Source of the DNA: Cryobacterium arcticum
GTDB lineage: Bacteria > Actinomycetota > Actinomycetes > Actinomycetales > Microbacteriaceae
Direction of reading: 5' to 3'
NCBI RefSeq assembly: GCF_001679725.1
Contig: NZ_CP016282.1
Coordinates: 2,356,001-2,420,000, forward strand
Length of the DNA: 64,000 nucleotides
The notes under the pieces were generated by a model. That model was given only the letters and a program-made list of their open reading frames with translations. It searched no databases and had not been told where the DNA came from. The position numbers and the translations under genes were made by a program. This document shows, piece after piece, positions 7,859-16,515 of the stretch (position 1 is the stretch's first letter; the number at the start of each line of letters is the position of its first letter).

Positions 7859-8899
7859 ATGACTGAAATCGGCGTCAGCGATTCGCCCGTGAAGATCCTC
7901 GTCTGGGCCCAGCTTTTGGGCGCACAGAATCTGATCTACGCAGAGCATGAAGTGATGCAGATCGAGGAGCTTGGATCGAGAGGAAATTGCGCAGTTCGGG
8001 TCGAGCACGATCGATCTTGGACGGACCTGGCCGAGGTGTTAAGTGATTTTCGGCCAGACATCTTTCACTTCATTGGGCATGGCAGCAAGGGAGACCTAAT
8101 TGCCCTAGACATGAACGAGTCTTCGCCGTTCCCTATGGAGGGCAGGATCACTCCCGAAAGACTAGTAGCCACCTTCCGCGATGATACGAATCATGTCGCT
8201 GGGCTTTTCCTTAATGGCTGCGATACGGCACACTGGGCACCACATTTCATTCCCGAAGGTGGATGGGTGATCGGGTCCACGCATCCGCTGAGCGACGATT
8301 TAGGTGCGTTTTTCGCTCCGCTGTTCTATGGATACTTGCTGGCGGGCAACCTCGACTCCGTAGCCTTCGATCATGCGCTAAACGACCTGAGGGAAGTGGC
8401 GACCGATGCAGAGATGCCGACCCTCGTCCGGTGGATCGCCGATCCAGAGCCGAGTGACTTCCTGCAGAAGATCTTCAGCCGGCAGGCCTTCCTTCTCTGC
8501 GCAGCGGACGAGGGTTCACTTGTCGACCTGAGTACGGCGCTCAAGGGTGTGCGCTCGGCGCTAGGTACGCAGTCCATCAAGACCCGCGTAAAAATACGTG
8601 GCTCGAGCACGGTGATTTGCCGGGATCCCCTTCCTGCCCAAAGCGTCACTGAAATCACTCGTGCACTCGACAAGGTCGAAGCCGATCTCCAGCACCTGAG
8701 AACGGAGTTCCCGGTCGTTGTTCGCTATATCGACGGCTGGATGCACCTCGAACTGAAGGATCGCGATCGATTCCTTCTCCTTGCAGACAAGATCGATGAC
8801 TCGCGCAATTTTCTGTTGAGGAAGGTCAACCAGTGTCTTCCAGCTGCAAAGCAACTTCCTCTAATGCGACTCTCATCGACGATCCGGGGTCACGCCTAG
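7859..8899 (+). CDS. CHAT-domain (caspase-like) cysteine protease
   Basis: This 346-aa protein carries an intact CHAT peptidase. The catalytic His lies in FHFIGHG (His74) and the catalytic Cys in LFLNGCDT (Cys121), with the usual family segments between (PERLVATF) and after (GGWVIGSTHPLSDDLGAFFAPLFYGYL). CHAT proteases are clan CD enzymes that cut effectors or regulators in bacterial conflict and cell-death systems. Residues about 195-346 form an unrecognised C-terminal domain that may sense or bind a partner. No TPR repeats or NTPase are fused. The start is supported by a TAGGAT box (7847-7852) six bases before ATG with no other ribosome site, suggesting leaderless transcription. Its natural substrate is unknown. 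Confidence 0.85.
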   Translation: MTEIGVSDSPVKILVWAQLLGAQNLIYAEHEVMQIEELGSRGNCAVRVEHDRSWTDLAEVLSDFRPDIFHFIGHGSKGDLIALDMNESSPFPMEGRITPERLVATFRDDTNHVAGLFLNGCDTAHWAPHFIPEGGWVIGSTHPLSDDLGAFFAPLFYGYLLAGNLDSVAFDHALNDLREVATDAEMPTLVRWIADPEPSDFLQKIFSRQAFLLCAADEGSLVDLSTALKGVRSALGTQSIKTRVKIRGSSTVICRDPLPAQSVTEITRALDKVEADLQHLRTEFPVVVRYIDGWMHLELKDRDRFLLLADKIDDSRNFLLRKVNQCLPAAKQLPLMRLSSTIRGHA

Positions 8900-8931
8900 C
8901 TGATGTGGCCCCATAGGGCGGCGCCTCACTC

Positions 8932-9734
8932 ATGCTCGCGGCGCTGGCCCAGTCCCTAGGCGACAGCGAGCAAGAGTCCGCGATCCTGCGAGAAGCAAGC
9001 GCCGAGTTCCCTAAAAATGCCGAATTAATGCTCCGGCTGGCTACTGCAGAAAACGAGATCGCGCTGTTGGCCCGTGCTATTTTGATCGCCCCCGAATTAG
9101 CTGTGGTTGCAGGGGCGGATGCTTCCGCATTGACCCATTTCCGACGATCGCAGAATTGGCCCGCTCTGATGATGGTTCTGTAGAGCGCGCGGGACTAGTG
9201 CGCTGAATGCTCGTGAATTCAGTTGGATGTTCACCCCGGTCGTCGAGATCCGTTGGGTTCACCATCTCGCGAGTGACGATTCGATGAGTGCTATCTCGCC
9301 GCCGCGGAGACCCTAAACTACATTCGGAACAGGTTCGAAGACCTCTATCGACTGTCACGCTACGCCGCAGTAAGGGGGCAGACCGAGAAACCTGTGGAGC
9401 GGTCAAGCGTCTTGAACGCGCTGCTCTATCTTCGGTCGCAATCGCCACGTCAGTCCGCGTGGACCGACGTTTCGACCACTACCGGCGACCCTCCACGCCG
9501 ATCTAGTGCCGGTATCCGACTGAACGTGGGAGACGGGGGGGCTGCTGGCCCCAGGGCCCGCTGATGAGTCGTATGGAAACGTACTCAAGCTGTCCGGCGT
9601 AGTAGCGGGTCACCTAGAGCGGGGATACCTTCTGGCCGGTGAACGTCTCGTACGAATAGAGAATCCTCGACTCAGCAGAGACTCTGCACTTCACATACTG
9701 AAGGGGGTGGCCCGCACACGGCTGGCGCCTTAGC
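8932..9734 (+). pseudogene. Decayed helical-repeat-like gene downstream of the CHAT protease
   Basis: At least three plus-strand frames here look like real protein but are separated by stops and frameshifts. 8932-9183 encodes 83 residues with a TPR-like look (QSLGDSEQESAILREASAEF). From about 9282 a frame reads DECYLAAAETLNYIRNRFED. From 9560 a frame reads ADESYGNVLKLSGVVAGHLE and ends at 9734. Together they suggest one gene of roughly 800 bases or more that has decayed. Position and strand make it a likely former partner or C-terminal extension of the CHAT protease, as CHAT domains are often joined to TPRs. No family assignment is possible. Confidence 0.45.
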
Positions 9735-9819
9735 GTAGCTCAATCGCCATTACTCAGGTGTGACGCTACAATACGGCTGATTCGCTCCGTGGAGTGAATA
9801 TAGTCCCAGAGGCCTAGAC

Positions 9820-10521
9820 TCACGGATTGGGATTAGGAATTGGATTGTACGGCCCATTCCCACCCTTTGGAAAAAGTGGGACCTGTTCTGGAAAGATCTG
9901 GTCCAGCACCGCCTCTGCGGAGGCTGCAGCGGATGCCCCTGTAGCGGCAAGGGCAATCACCCGGGCATCTCTAATTCCCCCCGCGATTGCACCAGCCGCC
10001 GCTCCGGCATCAATCTTAAGAATTTCCTTGACGCTTTTGGCCACGATTTGCGATTGACCGGTCTTGCTTGATTCAAGAAGCACATCGGTCCCCGGACCAT
10101 ATATCCTTCCGGTTCCGCTTGTGACGAGGTCCCTAACCGCCACCACAGTCTCTGTAGCGGTAGTTGTCTGAAACAGCTCAGCGATTAGATCGAGCCCACG
10201 ATCAAGGTCATTCCTGGATCGAACGCTGTAGAGGATGGCCCCAATAACGTCCGACTCGCGCCGCGCATCGGGGGACATCTTCTTGCGAGCCTCAAGGACC
10301 ATTGGCAGAACGTCTACTGCCTGTCCAAGCCCCTGGCGGCCCGTCGCGGATAGCGCCTTAGCGCCAGCCAGCATTCTAAGTAGCGCCCCGGGGCTTCGCG
10401 GCATGGCGACTTTTCCCGCGGAAGATGCGGTGAAACCCAGGTCTCCGAGTAGGTAGAACATTTTCTGTTGAACTTCCTCCACGATTTCAGTGTGAAGGCC
10501 GAATGGGTCTCGCGCCGCCAT
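9820..10521 (-). CDS. Unknown 233-aa protein with Gly/Ala-rich hydrophobic tail
   Basis: I do not recognise this family. The start ATG at 10521 is chosen because a strong AAGGAGG site sits five bases upstream; the longer frame to 10641 has no such support. Residues 1-150 are predicted helical and soluble. The C-terminal third contains a small-residue-rich hydrophobic stretch (GAAAGAIAGGIRDARVIALA, then ATGASAAASAEA) resembling a glycine zipper, followed by a Pro/Asn-rich end (GPYNPIPNPNP). Such segments occur in membrane-inserting or oligomerising proteins. It faces the CHAT region across 85 bases. A membrane-active effector or substrate of the protease is conceivable but unproven. Confidence 0.6.
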   Translation of the reverse strand: MAARDPFGLHTEIVEEVQQKMFYLLGDLGFTASSAGKVAMPRSPGALLRMLAGAKALSATGRQGLGQAVDVLPMVLEARKKMSPDARRESDVIGAILYSVRSRNDLDRGLDLIAELFQTTTATETVVAVRDLVTSGTGRIYGPGTDVLLESSKTGQSQIVAKSVKEILKIDAGAAAGAIAGGIRDARVIALAATGASAAASAEAVLDQIFPEQVPLFPKGGNGPYNPIPNPNP

Positions 10522-11143
10522 GATTTCCTCCTTCGCAATGCTCAGGCCAGCGTTACCCCCTATTCGGGTTCGCGCAATGCCCTTGGCCCGTCCAAGAGGC
10601 GAGGCACAGCCACTCAGATGAGCTCTGGCTCGGTGCGCCAACTAGGCAGCTGCGATTCTGGGCGCGCGAGTGCGGGTGACACGCTGCCACGCACCGAACT
10701 ATGTGCGCGCGAGGATCAGCCTCCAACATGGAAAGCCGATGAGACACCGATGGGGCCGGAGGCGCTTACGTCAGTCCGATAAGTCAATCGCGTGGTTACG
10801 TCCCATTTCGTCAAGACCCTCTCAGGCTCGCCACCGATTTTGTTCCCACTGGTCAGCGACGTTCGAGGGCAATCCCCACATGTCAATGTGCTCGTCGTGT
10901 CGCTGGCTGCGCAGCAGGGGCTGACAGGGGCTTCCGCGGTTGTGCCGCAACTGCGGATCTGGAGTAAAGACGAACGACGGCGCCAATGGCGCAGGTCGGC
11001 ACTGACGTAGCCCACTGCTCGCCGCAGCCTTGGGGCGTCCACGCGGGCGACGGCGACGACCATGACGTAGCTACATTCAGACCGAAGGCGGCGGTCTGGC
11101 GACCTCGGCTTCGGCCTCCACGAGATCAATTGCTCAGGGGCGC
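10522..11143. other. Gene-poor stretch with possible coding remnants
   Basis: No complete gene is convincing here. Two short plus-strand frames look partly protein-like: 10792-11010 (starts VTSHFVKTLSGSPPILF) and 10986-11147 (starts MAQVGTDVAHCSPQPWGVHA). They overlap in different frames and have no ribosome sites, so they are at most fragments of decayed genes next to the island end. No tRNA, integrase or terminator was seen. Confidence 0.3.
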
Positions 11144-12211
11144 CTAGCAGTTAGTTCTTAAGAGCGCCCGAACACGGGGTCCCAATGACCAATATTTGCA
11201 TTGGTTGCGGGAGTACCTAGACAGCCCCGTGGCGTGCCCGGCCGTGTTGAGAGACCCAGAACGCCAGCCGGCCTCCAGCACCACCGTGGCCTGGCTCGCC
11301 GCGGCGATGAGTCTGTTCCGTTGCAGGAACCTCCATTTTGTGGGGGCCGCCCCGCAGGGCAGCTCGCTCATCACCGCCCCGGCTTCCACGATGCGGGTGA
11401 GCAGGGCGTCGTGTCCGCTCGGGTAGAAGCGGTCGACTCCCCCGGCCAGGAACGCCACGGTGGTTCCGTTGCTGGCCAGAGCCGAACGGTGCGCCATGCC
11501 GTCGATGCCGTAGGCGGCGCCCGAAACGATGGCCAGACCCCGGTCGACCAGACCGGCGGCCGCCTCCATGGCCACGTGTTCGCCGTACCCGGTGGCCGCC
11601 CGAGCGCCGACCAGGGCGATCGAATGGCGGAGCGCGGCCAGGGCCTCTGGGCGTCCGCGCCACCACAGAGCCAGCGGGGCATGCCGGCCCAGGTCGTCGA
11701 CGCCGCCGGGCCAGAGCGGGTCGCCCGGCAGCAGGAGGGTGGTCTGGGTGCGGCGGGCCTGCTGCAAGGACCTGATCACCTCGGCGGACGACAACCGGGG
11801 GCGCCAGCGGGCCAGCGCCTGCGACAGTTCCCCGAGAAGGCCGGCCGGGTCTCCCGCCCCGTTCTCGTCGACGCCGGCGGCGAGGCTGTCCGACAGCCGC
11901 CCAGGCGGCCACGCCTCCACGACGGCGGTCAGCGCCCGCACCGCGCCGAGCCGCTCGACGACAGCCCCCGCCACGCCGTCGCCGGGCTCGGCGATGGTGG
12001 TCCACGCCGCCCGGGCGAAGAGGTCGGCATCGAGCGCGAGCGCGGTCTCGGATGCCGGACCGGCCCTGTCCACCGCGGCCGGGACCAGGGCCGGGGCCGG
12101 GGATGAGGCCGCCGGCTGCGGTGGGGCGGGTGCGGCGGCCGGGGCGGCGCCGGGGCGCACACCGTCGGCCAAGGACCGCACGAGTGTCTCTTCCAAACCG
12201 AACAGGTTCAT
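11144..12211 (-). pseudogene. dprA: DNA-processing protein DprA, C-terminus replaced at island junction
   Basis: DprA loads RecA on incoming single-stranded DNA during transformation. Residues up to about 327 are normal DprA: SIALVGARAATGYGEHVA, then IVSGAAYGIDGMAH, FLAGGVDRFYPSGH and WRSGSLNTAGHA. After that point (about 11231) the frame continues for 28 unrelated residues to a stop at 11144. The end of the Rossmann-like domain (the expected GRP..AVPG...S.G stretch) and the C-terminal winged-helix domain are missing. The remaining protein may be unstable or inactive. The gene starts at 12211 and overlaps the comM stop by four bases, so it was the last gene of a yraN-comM-dprA operon. Confidence 0.9.
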
Positions 12212-13740
12212 GACGCCATTCCCTTCCGCAGATAGAGCGCCTGCCCCACTTCGTCCGCTCCCGGTCGGGAGACTCCGGTCAGATCGGCTATCGACCAGGC
12301 AACCCGCAGCACCCGGTCATATCCGCGCATGGTGATGCCGCCGCGCTCCAGGGCCCGGTCGAGGAGCGCCGTGACGGAGCCGGCCAGCCGCGTCTGACGT
12401 CCGCGCAACCACGGCCCCGTCGCCTCGGAGTTGAGGGTCCACGGGGTGTCCTTCAGCCGCTCCGCCGCCGCGGCCCGCGCGGCGAGCACCCGCTCCCGGG
12501 CCACGGCGCTGGAGAGCCGCCCGCCATCGGCGGACAAGCGGAGTTCGGCCGCGCTCACCCGCTTGACGGCGAGCTGGATGTCGATACGGTCCAGCAGGGG
12601 CCCGGAGAGACGTGCAAGATAGCGCCGCCGCGAGTTCGGGGCACAGCTGCAGTCGTCCCCCGTACCGTACTGGCCGCACGGGCACGGGTTGGCCGCCAGC
12701 ACCAGCTGGAACCGGGCCGGGAAATGCGCGACCGCATTGGCACGGTGGATACTGATCCGACCGGACTCCAGCGGCTGCCGCAGCGCGTCGAGCACGGCCG
12801 CGGCGAATTCGGGGGCCTCATCGAGGAAAAGCACCCCATGCGAGGCGCGCGCCGCGGCGCCCGGACGGATCTGGCCGCTGCCGCCACCCACCATGGCCGC
12901 CGCGGTGATGGTGTGGTGCGGCGCCTCCAACGGCGGTCGGGTGATCAGGGACCGCCCCACCGGCCGGCCGCTCAAGGACCGCAGCGAACTCACCTCGAGG
13001 GAGGCGGCCGGACCCAGGTCGGGCAGCAGGCCCGGCAGCCGGGCGGCGAGCATGGTCTTGCCGGCGCCGGGCGGGCCGAGCATGAACACATGGTGGCCGC
13101 CCGCGGCCGCCACCTGCAGCGCGAGGATGGCTTCGTCGTTGCCCACCACGTCGATCAGGTCCAGCGACTCATCGACGCTGTCTTCCTCGGCCGGTGCCGT
13201 CAGCACGTCCACGGCAATCGGTTCCAACCGCGCACCGTGCCAGATCAGGGCGTCCCGGAGTGACGCGACACCGATCACCCGGATGCCCGGAACGAGCGCC
13301 GCCTCGTCGGAGTTGCCGGCCGGCACCATCACGGTGCGGTAGCCCCACCGGGCCGCGGCGATCACGGCCGGCAGCATTCCCGGGGTGGGCCGGAGCCTCC
13401 CGTCGAGGGCGAGTTCGCCGATGTGCAGCACCGCGCCCACCGACTCGGCCGGCACGACGCCATCAGCGGCCAGACACGCCAGGGCTATGGCGAGGTCGAA
13501 CCCCGAGCCGTGCTTACGCAGCGCGGCCGGAGACAGGTTCACCGTGAGCTTGTGCGGGTTCAGCGCGCAGCCCGAGTTCTTGGCCGCCGCCCGCACCCGC
13601 TCCGCCGCCTCGGCCAGCGCCGCGTCGGGCAGCCCGATGAGCCGCAGCCCCGGCAACTGGCTCGAGATATCGGCTTCCACCTCGACGATCGAGCCGGCCA
13701 GCCCGATCAACGCGACGGACCGGGTGCGGGCCAGCCCCAT
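12208..13740 (-). CDS. comM: ComM/YifB-family Mg-chelatase-like AAA+ ATPase
   Basis: This 510-aa protein belongs to the YifB/ComM family. In naturally transformable bacteria ComM is a hexameric helicase that extends heteroduplex during recombination of imported DNA. The N-terminal half has the Lon-substrate-like fold typical of the family (start MGLARTRSVALIGL, then LPGLRLIGLPDAAL). The AAA+ core has Walker A GPPGAGKT (residues 222-229), the Walker B-type segment VLFLDEAPEF and a CPCGQYG cysteine cluster, and the C-terminal part is the Mg-chelatase subunit-type lid. It overlaps dprA by four bases, and its start touches the last base of the yraN stop. Length and motifs are complete. Confidence 0.93.
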   Translation of the reverse strand: MGLARTRSVALIGLAGSIVEVEADISSQLPGLRLIGLPDAALAEAAERVRAAAKNSGCALNPHKLTVNLSPAALRKHGSGFDLAIALACLAADGVVPAESVGAVLHIGELALDGRLRPTPGMLPAVIAAARWGYRTVMVPAGNSDEAALVPGIRVIGVASLRDALIWHGARLEPIAVDVLTAPAEEDSVDESLDLIDVVGNDEAILALQVAAAGGHHVFMLGPPGAGKTMLAARLPGLLPDLGPAASLEVSSLRSLSGRPVGRSLITRPPLEAPHHTITAAAMVGGGSGQIRPGAAARASHGVLFLDEAPEFAAAVLDALRQPLESGRISIHRANAVAHFPARFQLVLAANPCPCGQYGTGDDCSCAPNSRRRYLARLSGPLLDRIDIQLAVKRVSAAELRLSADGGRLSSAVARERVLAARAAAAERLKDTPWTLNSEATGPWLRGRQTRLAGSVTALLDRALERGGITMRGYDRVLRVAWSIADLTGVSRPGADEVGQALYLRKGMAS

Positions 13741-14096
13741 CAGAACACGCCCTCGAGGTGCTCCACGACGGGTTCGTGGCCGGCCCGGGCGATCACGCCG
13801 ATGACGTCGATGCGGATCCGGCGGGCCCGCAGCCCGGACTGCTCACACCAGGCTCCGGCCAACCGCCGCAACCGGGCCAGCTTGGCCACCGTGATCGCCT
13901 CGAACGGATGCCCGTAGCCGATGCCGGAACGGGTTTTGACCTCGACGAACACGATGTCGCCGTCCTTGGCCACCACCAGGTCTATCTCACCCTGGCTGCA
14001 CCGCCAGTTGCGCTCCAGCAGGGTGTACCCCGCCCGAGCCAGGTAATCCGCCGCGCAGTCCTCACCGCGCCGGCCCACTTCGTCTTTGCGTGCCAC
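13740..14096 (-). CDS. YraN (UPF0102) endonuclease-like protein
   Basis: This is a 118-aa protein with the YraN hallmark order ARKDEVGRRGEDCAADYL, GEIDLVVAKDGDIVFVEVKT and YGHPFEAI. The D..E.K arrangement resembles Holliday-junction resolvase and restriction-endonuclease folds, but biochemical function is not firmly known. I chose GTG 14096 rather than the frame's ATG 42 bases upstream because a GGAGG site lies five bases before it and family members begin with this sequence. It is first in the yraN-comM-dprA operon and abuts comM by one base. The gene neighbourhood suggests a link to DNA uptake or recombination. Confidence 0.88.
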   Translation of the reverse strand: MARKDEVGRRGEDCAADYLARAGYTLLERNWRCSQGEIDLVVAKDGDIVFVEVKTRSGIGYGHPFEAITVAKLARLRRLAGAWCEQSGLRARRIRIDVIGVIARAGHEPVVEHLEGVF

Positions 14097-14219
14097 GAGC
14101 ACCTCCGCCACCAGGGTGCGCTGGTGCCCGCCGGCCACGGGGTGCCGGGACGCAGGGTGTGCAGAGGTGCAGCAGTGCGAGGCCTGTGGAGGACGGGCGC
14201 GGGTCGCCGGTCAGGCCGG

Positions 14220-14744
14220 TCAGTAGGTGTCGTTGCGGGCCTGCTTCTGCAACTCCGCCGATGCGTGGTCCAGTTCCTTGTCGAGCTCCTTGGCGTCCAC
14301 CTTGAGCTCCTTCTGGATGTGCTTCTGGGCCACGAGACCGGCTTTGCGGAACTCTTCCTCCAGGCGGTCCTTGCCGACCACGATGAGCGCGGCCTCACCG
14401 GAGTCGAGCATCTCACCGAGTTCCTTGAGGTCTCCACGGTCCAGGCTCCGCCAGAAGTGCCCGACGATGCTGCCGGCCGCGCCGCCCACGATGGCCGTTC
14501 CGATGATCGACGGCGGGAAGAGGAGCCCGAGGACGGCACCGGCGGCCACCCCGGTCCACCCGGCGTGCTTACTGGTCTTGCGGCGAACCTGCACGGTGCC
14601 GTCGGCCTCCTTGGTCGCGACGGCGGCGTCATAGGTGCCGATGACCTTGTCGGAGTGCAGCTCGCGCACGACCTCGAGATCGGACTCGGCCGTGGCCGTG
14701 TCGGGGTAGACGCCGAGGTAGAGGAAGACGGAATCGTCAGACAT
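14220..14744 (-). CDS. DUF1269-family small membrane-associated protein
   Basis: A 174-aa protein of the DUF1269 type, whose function is not established. The N-terminal 60 residues form an alpha/beta unit (LYLGVYPDTATAESDLEVV). A central Gly-rich hydrophobic stretch (about 66-96, GVAAGAVLGLLFPPSIIGTA) could be a glycine-zipper membrane hairpin. The C-terminal 60 residues are charged and helical (EEEFRKAGLVAQKHIQKEL). AAGGAG lies seven bases before the ATG. It is a monocistronic insertion between yraN and a divergent F420-type gene. DUF1269 proteins are often stress-associated in actinobacteria, but nothing in this sequence shows that. Confidence 0.75.
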   Translation of the reverse strand: MSDDSVFLYLGVYPDTATAESDLEVVRELHSDKVIGTYDAAVATKEADGTVQVRRKTSKHAGWTGVAAGAVLGLLFPPSIIGTAIVGGAAGSIVGHFWRSLDRGDLKELGEMLDSGEAALIVVGKDRLEEEFRKAGLVAQKHIQKELKVDAKELDKELDHASAELQKQARNDTY

Positions 14745-14885
14745 GGGAACTCCTTGCTCGTAGGGGACGGCTGGATGGTTCGGGCGCGGACGGGCCGCCT
14801 GGTCTGGGCGTCCGCTCAGCGCTCGATGCGGAAGCTACTCACCCCCCGCCCGGGTGTCAACCACCTGCGGTCGTAGGCTGGTCGC

Positions 14886-15338
14886 ATGACGAGGACTCTG
14901 GCCCACCGTTCGACCGATCTGATGATGCGCGTGATGAACGCCGCCCACCGGTCGCTGGTGGTGCTCTCCCGCGGCCGATTGGGCTGGAAGATCGGCCCCA
15001 TGCCGGTCGTGGAACTCCACACGACGGGCCGGAAGAGCGGCGCCCGCAGATCCACCATGCTCACGGCGCCGGTCTACGAACCGGACACGGTGGTGTTGAT
15101 CGCGTCCAAGGGTGGCGATGAGCGGCATCCCTACTGGTACCTCAACCTGGTCGCCGATCCGAACGTGGAGCTCACCCAGAACGGGGTGACCCGCCCGATG
15201 CGGGCGCGCACCGCCGGCGAGGCCGAGAAGGCGCAGCTGTGGCCCCGCATCGTGCGAGCCAACCCCGGCTACGCCGGCTATCAGCGCAAGACCAGCCGCG
15301 ACATCCCCGTCGTCATCTGCGAGCCGCGTACGCCGTGA
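14886..15338 (+). CDS. Deazaflavin (F420)-dependent nitroreductase-like protein (DDN family)
   Basis: The 150-aa protein has the split-barrel DDN/F420H2-dependent nitroreductase pattern: VVELHTTGRKSGARRSTMLT, ERHPYWYLNLVADPNVEL and a C-terminal NPGYAGYQRKTSRDIPVV. Family members use reduced F420 to reduce quinones, nitro compounds or unsaturated lactones; the substrate here is unknown. A TAGGCT box (14874-14879) six bases before the ATG and no ribosome site predict a leaderless transcript. Together with the LLM-class gene at 24076 it argues that this organism makes F420. It converges on the dipeptidase gene. Confidence 0.85.
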   Translation: MTRTLAHRSTDLMMRVMNAAHRSLVVLSRGRLGWKIGPMPVVELHTTGRKSGARRSTMLTAPVYEPDTVVLIASKGGDERHPYWYLNLVADPNVELTQNGVTRPMRARTAGEAEKAQLWPRIVRANPGYAGYQRKTSRDIPVVICEPRTP

Positions 15339-15353
15339 ACGGGCGCGGGCCGC

Positions 15354-16478
15354 TCAGACGGTGAGGCCGGTGGTCGTCGACCCTCCCCCGGCGAAGGCCG
15401 CGTCCGTGGCCCGCAGCACCCGGAGGACGTTCGCGCCGGCCAAGGCCGCGAGGTCGGCGGCGCTCCAGCCTCGACCGGCCAGTTCGACAAGCAGGGCCGG
15501 ATAGCCGTCCACGCCCTCCAACTGCTCGGGAAACTCGTCGGTACCGTCGAAGTCACCGCCGAGCCCGATGTGGCGGATGCCGGCCACCGCCCGGGCATGC
15601 TCCACGTGGTCGGCCACCTGGGCGAGCGTCACCCTCGGCGCCGGGCCGCTCCGGTCGCCGTCGAACCACGCGGCGTACTCGGCCGAGACGAACTGGGGCA
15701 CGAACGTGACCATGAGCACGCCGTCGTTGCCGGCCAGCCGTGCGAGCACATCGTCGGGCACGTTGCGCGGATGCGCCGTGACACCGTGGCAGCAGCTGTG
15801 GCTGAAGATCACCGGGGCGCTCGTCACATCCAGCGCGGCATGCGCGGTGGCCGGGGACACATGCGAGAGGTCGACCAGCATGCCCAGGCGGTTCAGTTCC
15901 CGGATGTACTCCACGCCACGGGCGGTGAGCCCGCCGTGCACCGGCTCGTCGGTGCCGGAGTCGGCCCAACTGGTGTTGTGCACATGGGTGAGGGTGAGGT
16001 AGCGCACACCGAGCCGGGCGAGCATCCGCAGCACACCCGGTGAATCGTTCAGGCAATGGGCGCCCTCGGCGCCGAGCAGGGAGGCGATACGCCCATCGGC
16101 CCGGGCGGCCTCCACGCCGGCCGCGCTCGTGGCGATCGCGAAGGTGTCCGGGTACCGGGCGGCGAGCCGGTACACCCAGTCGATCTGCTCCAGAGTGCCT
16201 TGCACGGCTGAGGCGCCCTCAAGGGCGTCCTCCACATACACCGACCAGAACTGGCCGCCCACCCGGCCGGCGCGCAGCCGGCCGATGTCGGTGTCGGTGT
16301 CCAGCTTCGCGTCCAGGCCTTCGACGGAGTAACCGCGGTTCTCGCGGCATTCCCAGGCCCAATCGTTGTGCCCGTCGATGAGCGGAGCAAGTTCGAGGGC
16401 CGCGTCCACGGCGGCCTGAGCCTGGGCGCTGGAAACGCTGTGGGCGGGGGTGCTCGGTGGGGTGCTGCGCGCGTTCAT
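15354..16478 (-). CDS. Membrane dipeptidase (peptidase family M19)
   Basis: This 374-aa protein is a metallodipeptidase of the renal-dipeptidase type. Visible metal-ligand regions are [10 protein letters not shown] (HxD, residues about 36-45), LLGAEGAHC (Glu), [27 protein letters not shown] and IFSHSCCHG, and [11 protein letters not shown] near the end. M19 enzymes cleave dipeptides including D-residue-containing ones. ATG 16478 is preferred over the GTG two codons upstream, because TAGCGT (16485-16490) lies exactly six bases before it, which fits a leaderless mRNA. No signal peptide is seen, so it is probably cytoplasmic. It converges with the DDN-family gene across 15 bases. Confidence 0.9.
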   Translation of the reverse strand: MNARSTPPSTPAHSVSSAQAQAAVDAALELAPLIDGHNDWAWECRENRGYSVEGLDAKLDTDTDIGRLRAGRVGGQFWSVYVEDALEGASAVQGTLEQIDWVYRLAARYPDTFAIATSAAGVEAARADGRIASLLGAEGAHCLNDSPGVLRMLARLGVRYLTLTHVHNTSWADSGTDEPVHGGLTARGVEYIRELNRLGMLVDLSHVSPATAHAALDVTSAPVIFSHSCCHGVTAHPRNVPDDVLARLAGNDGVLMVTFVPQFVSAEYAAWFDGDRSGPAPRVTLAQVADHVEHARAVAGIRHIGLGGDFDGTDEFPEQLEGVDGYPALLVELAGRGWSAADLAALAGANVLRVLRATDAAFAGGGSTTTGLTV

Positions 16479-16515
16479 CCGCACACGCTAGCAGCCGGGC
16501 GACCGGCCGGGGTGG

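Larger units (their letters stand above)
1485..11230. mobile_element. Genomic island interrupting dprA (left end unresolved)
   Basis: The right end is placed where the dprA reading frame stops matching the DprA family, at about 11231 after the codons for SGSLNTAGHA. To the left, base composition drops visibly, gene density falls, decayed genes appear, and the contents are typical accessory functions: a Gabija-like pair, an orphan antitoxin, CHAT proteases and unknowns. No integrase, recombinase or transposase gene was recognised, and no tRNA flanks it. The missing C-terminal codons of dprA were not found up to position 1, so either the island extends past the window or dprA's 3' part was deleted. 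The left limit given is simply the first clearly accessory gene. Confidence 0.55.

Noticed and set aside
9820..10521. Bacterial gasdermin as partner of the CHAT protease
   Set aside because: Bacterial gasdermins are beta-rich with an N-terminal lipidated Cys; this protein is helical and has no Cys near its start.
10716..11129. A 137-codon minus-strand frame next to dprA
   Set aside because: No ribosome site, no family resemblance, and Arg/Ser/Thr-rich shadow-like composition.
1..11230. Integrase, transposase or tRNA attachment site for the island
   Set aside because: No recombinase motif and no tRNA-like fold was seen; such a gene may lie beyond the left edge.
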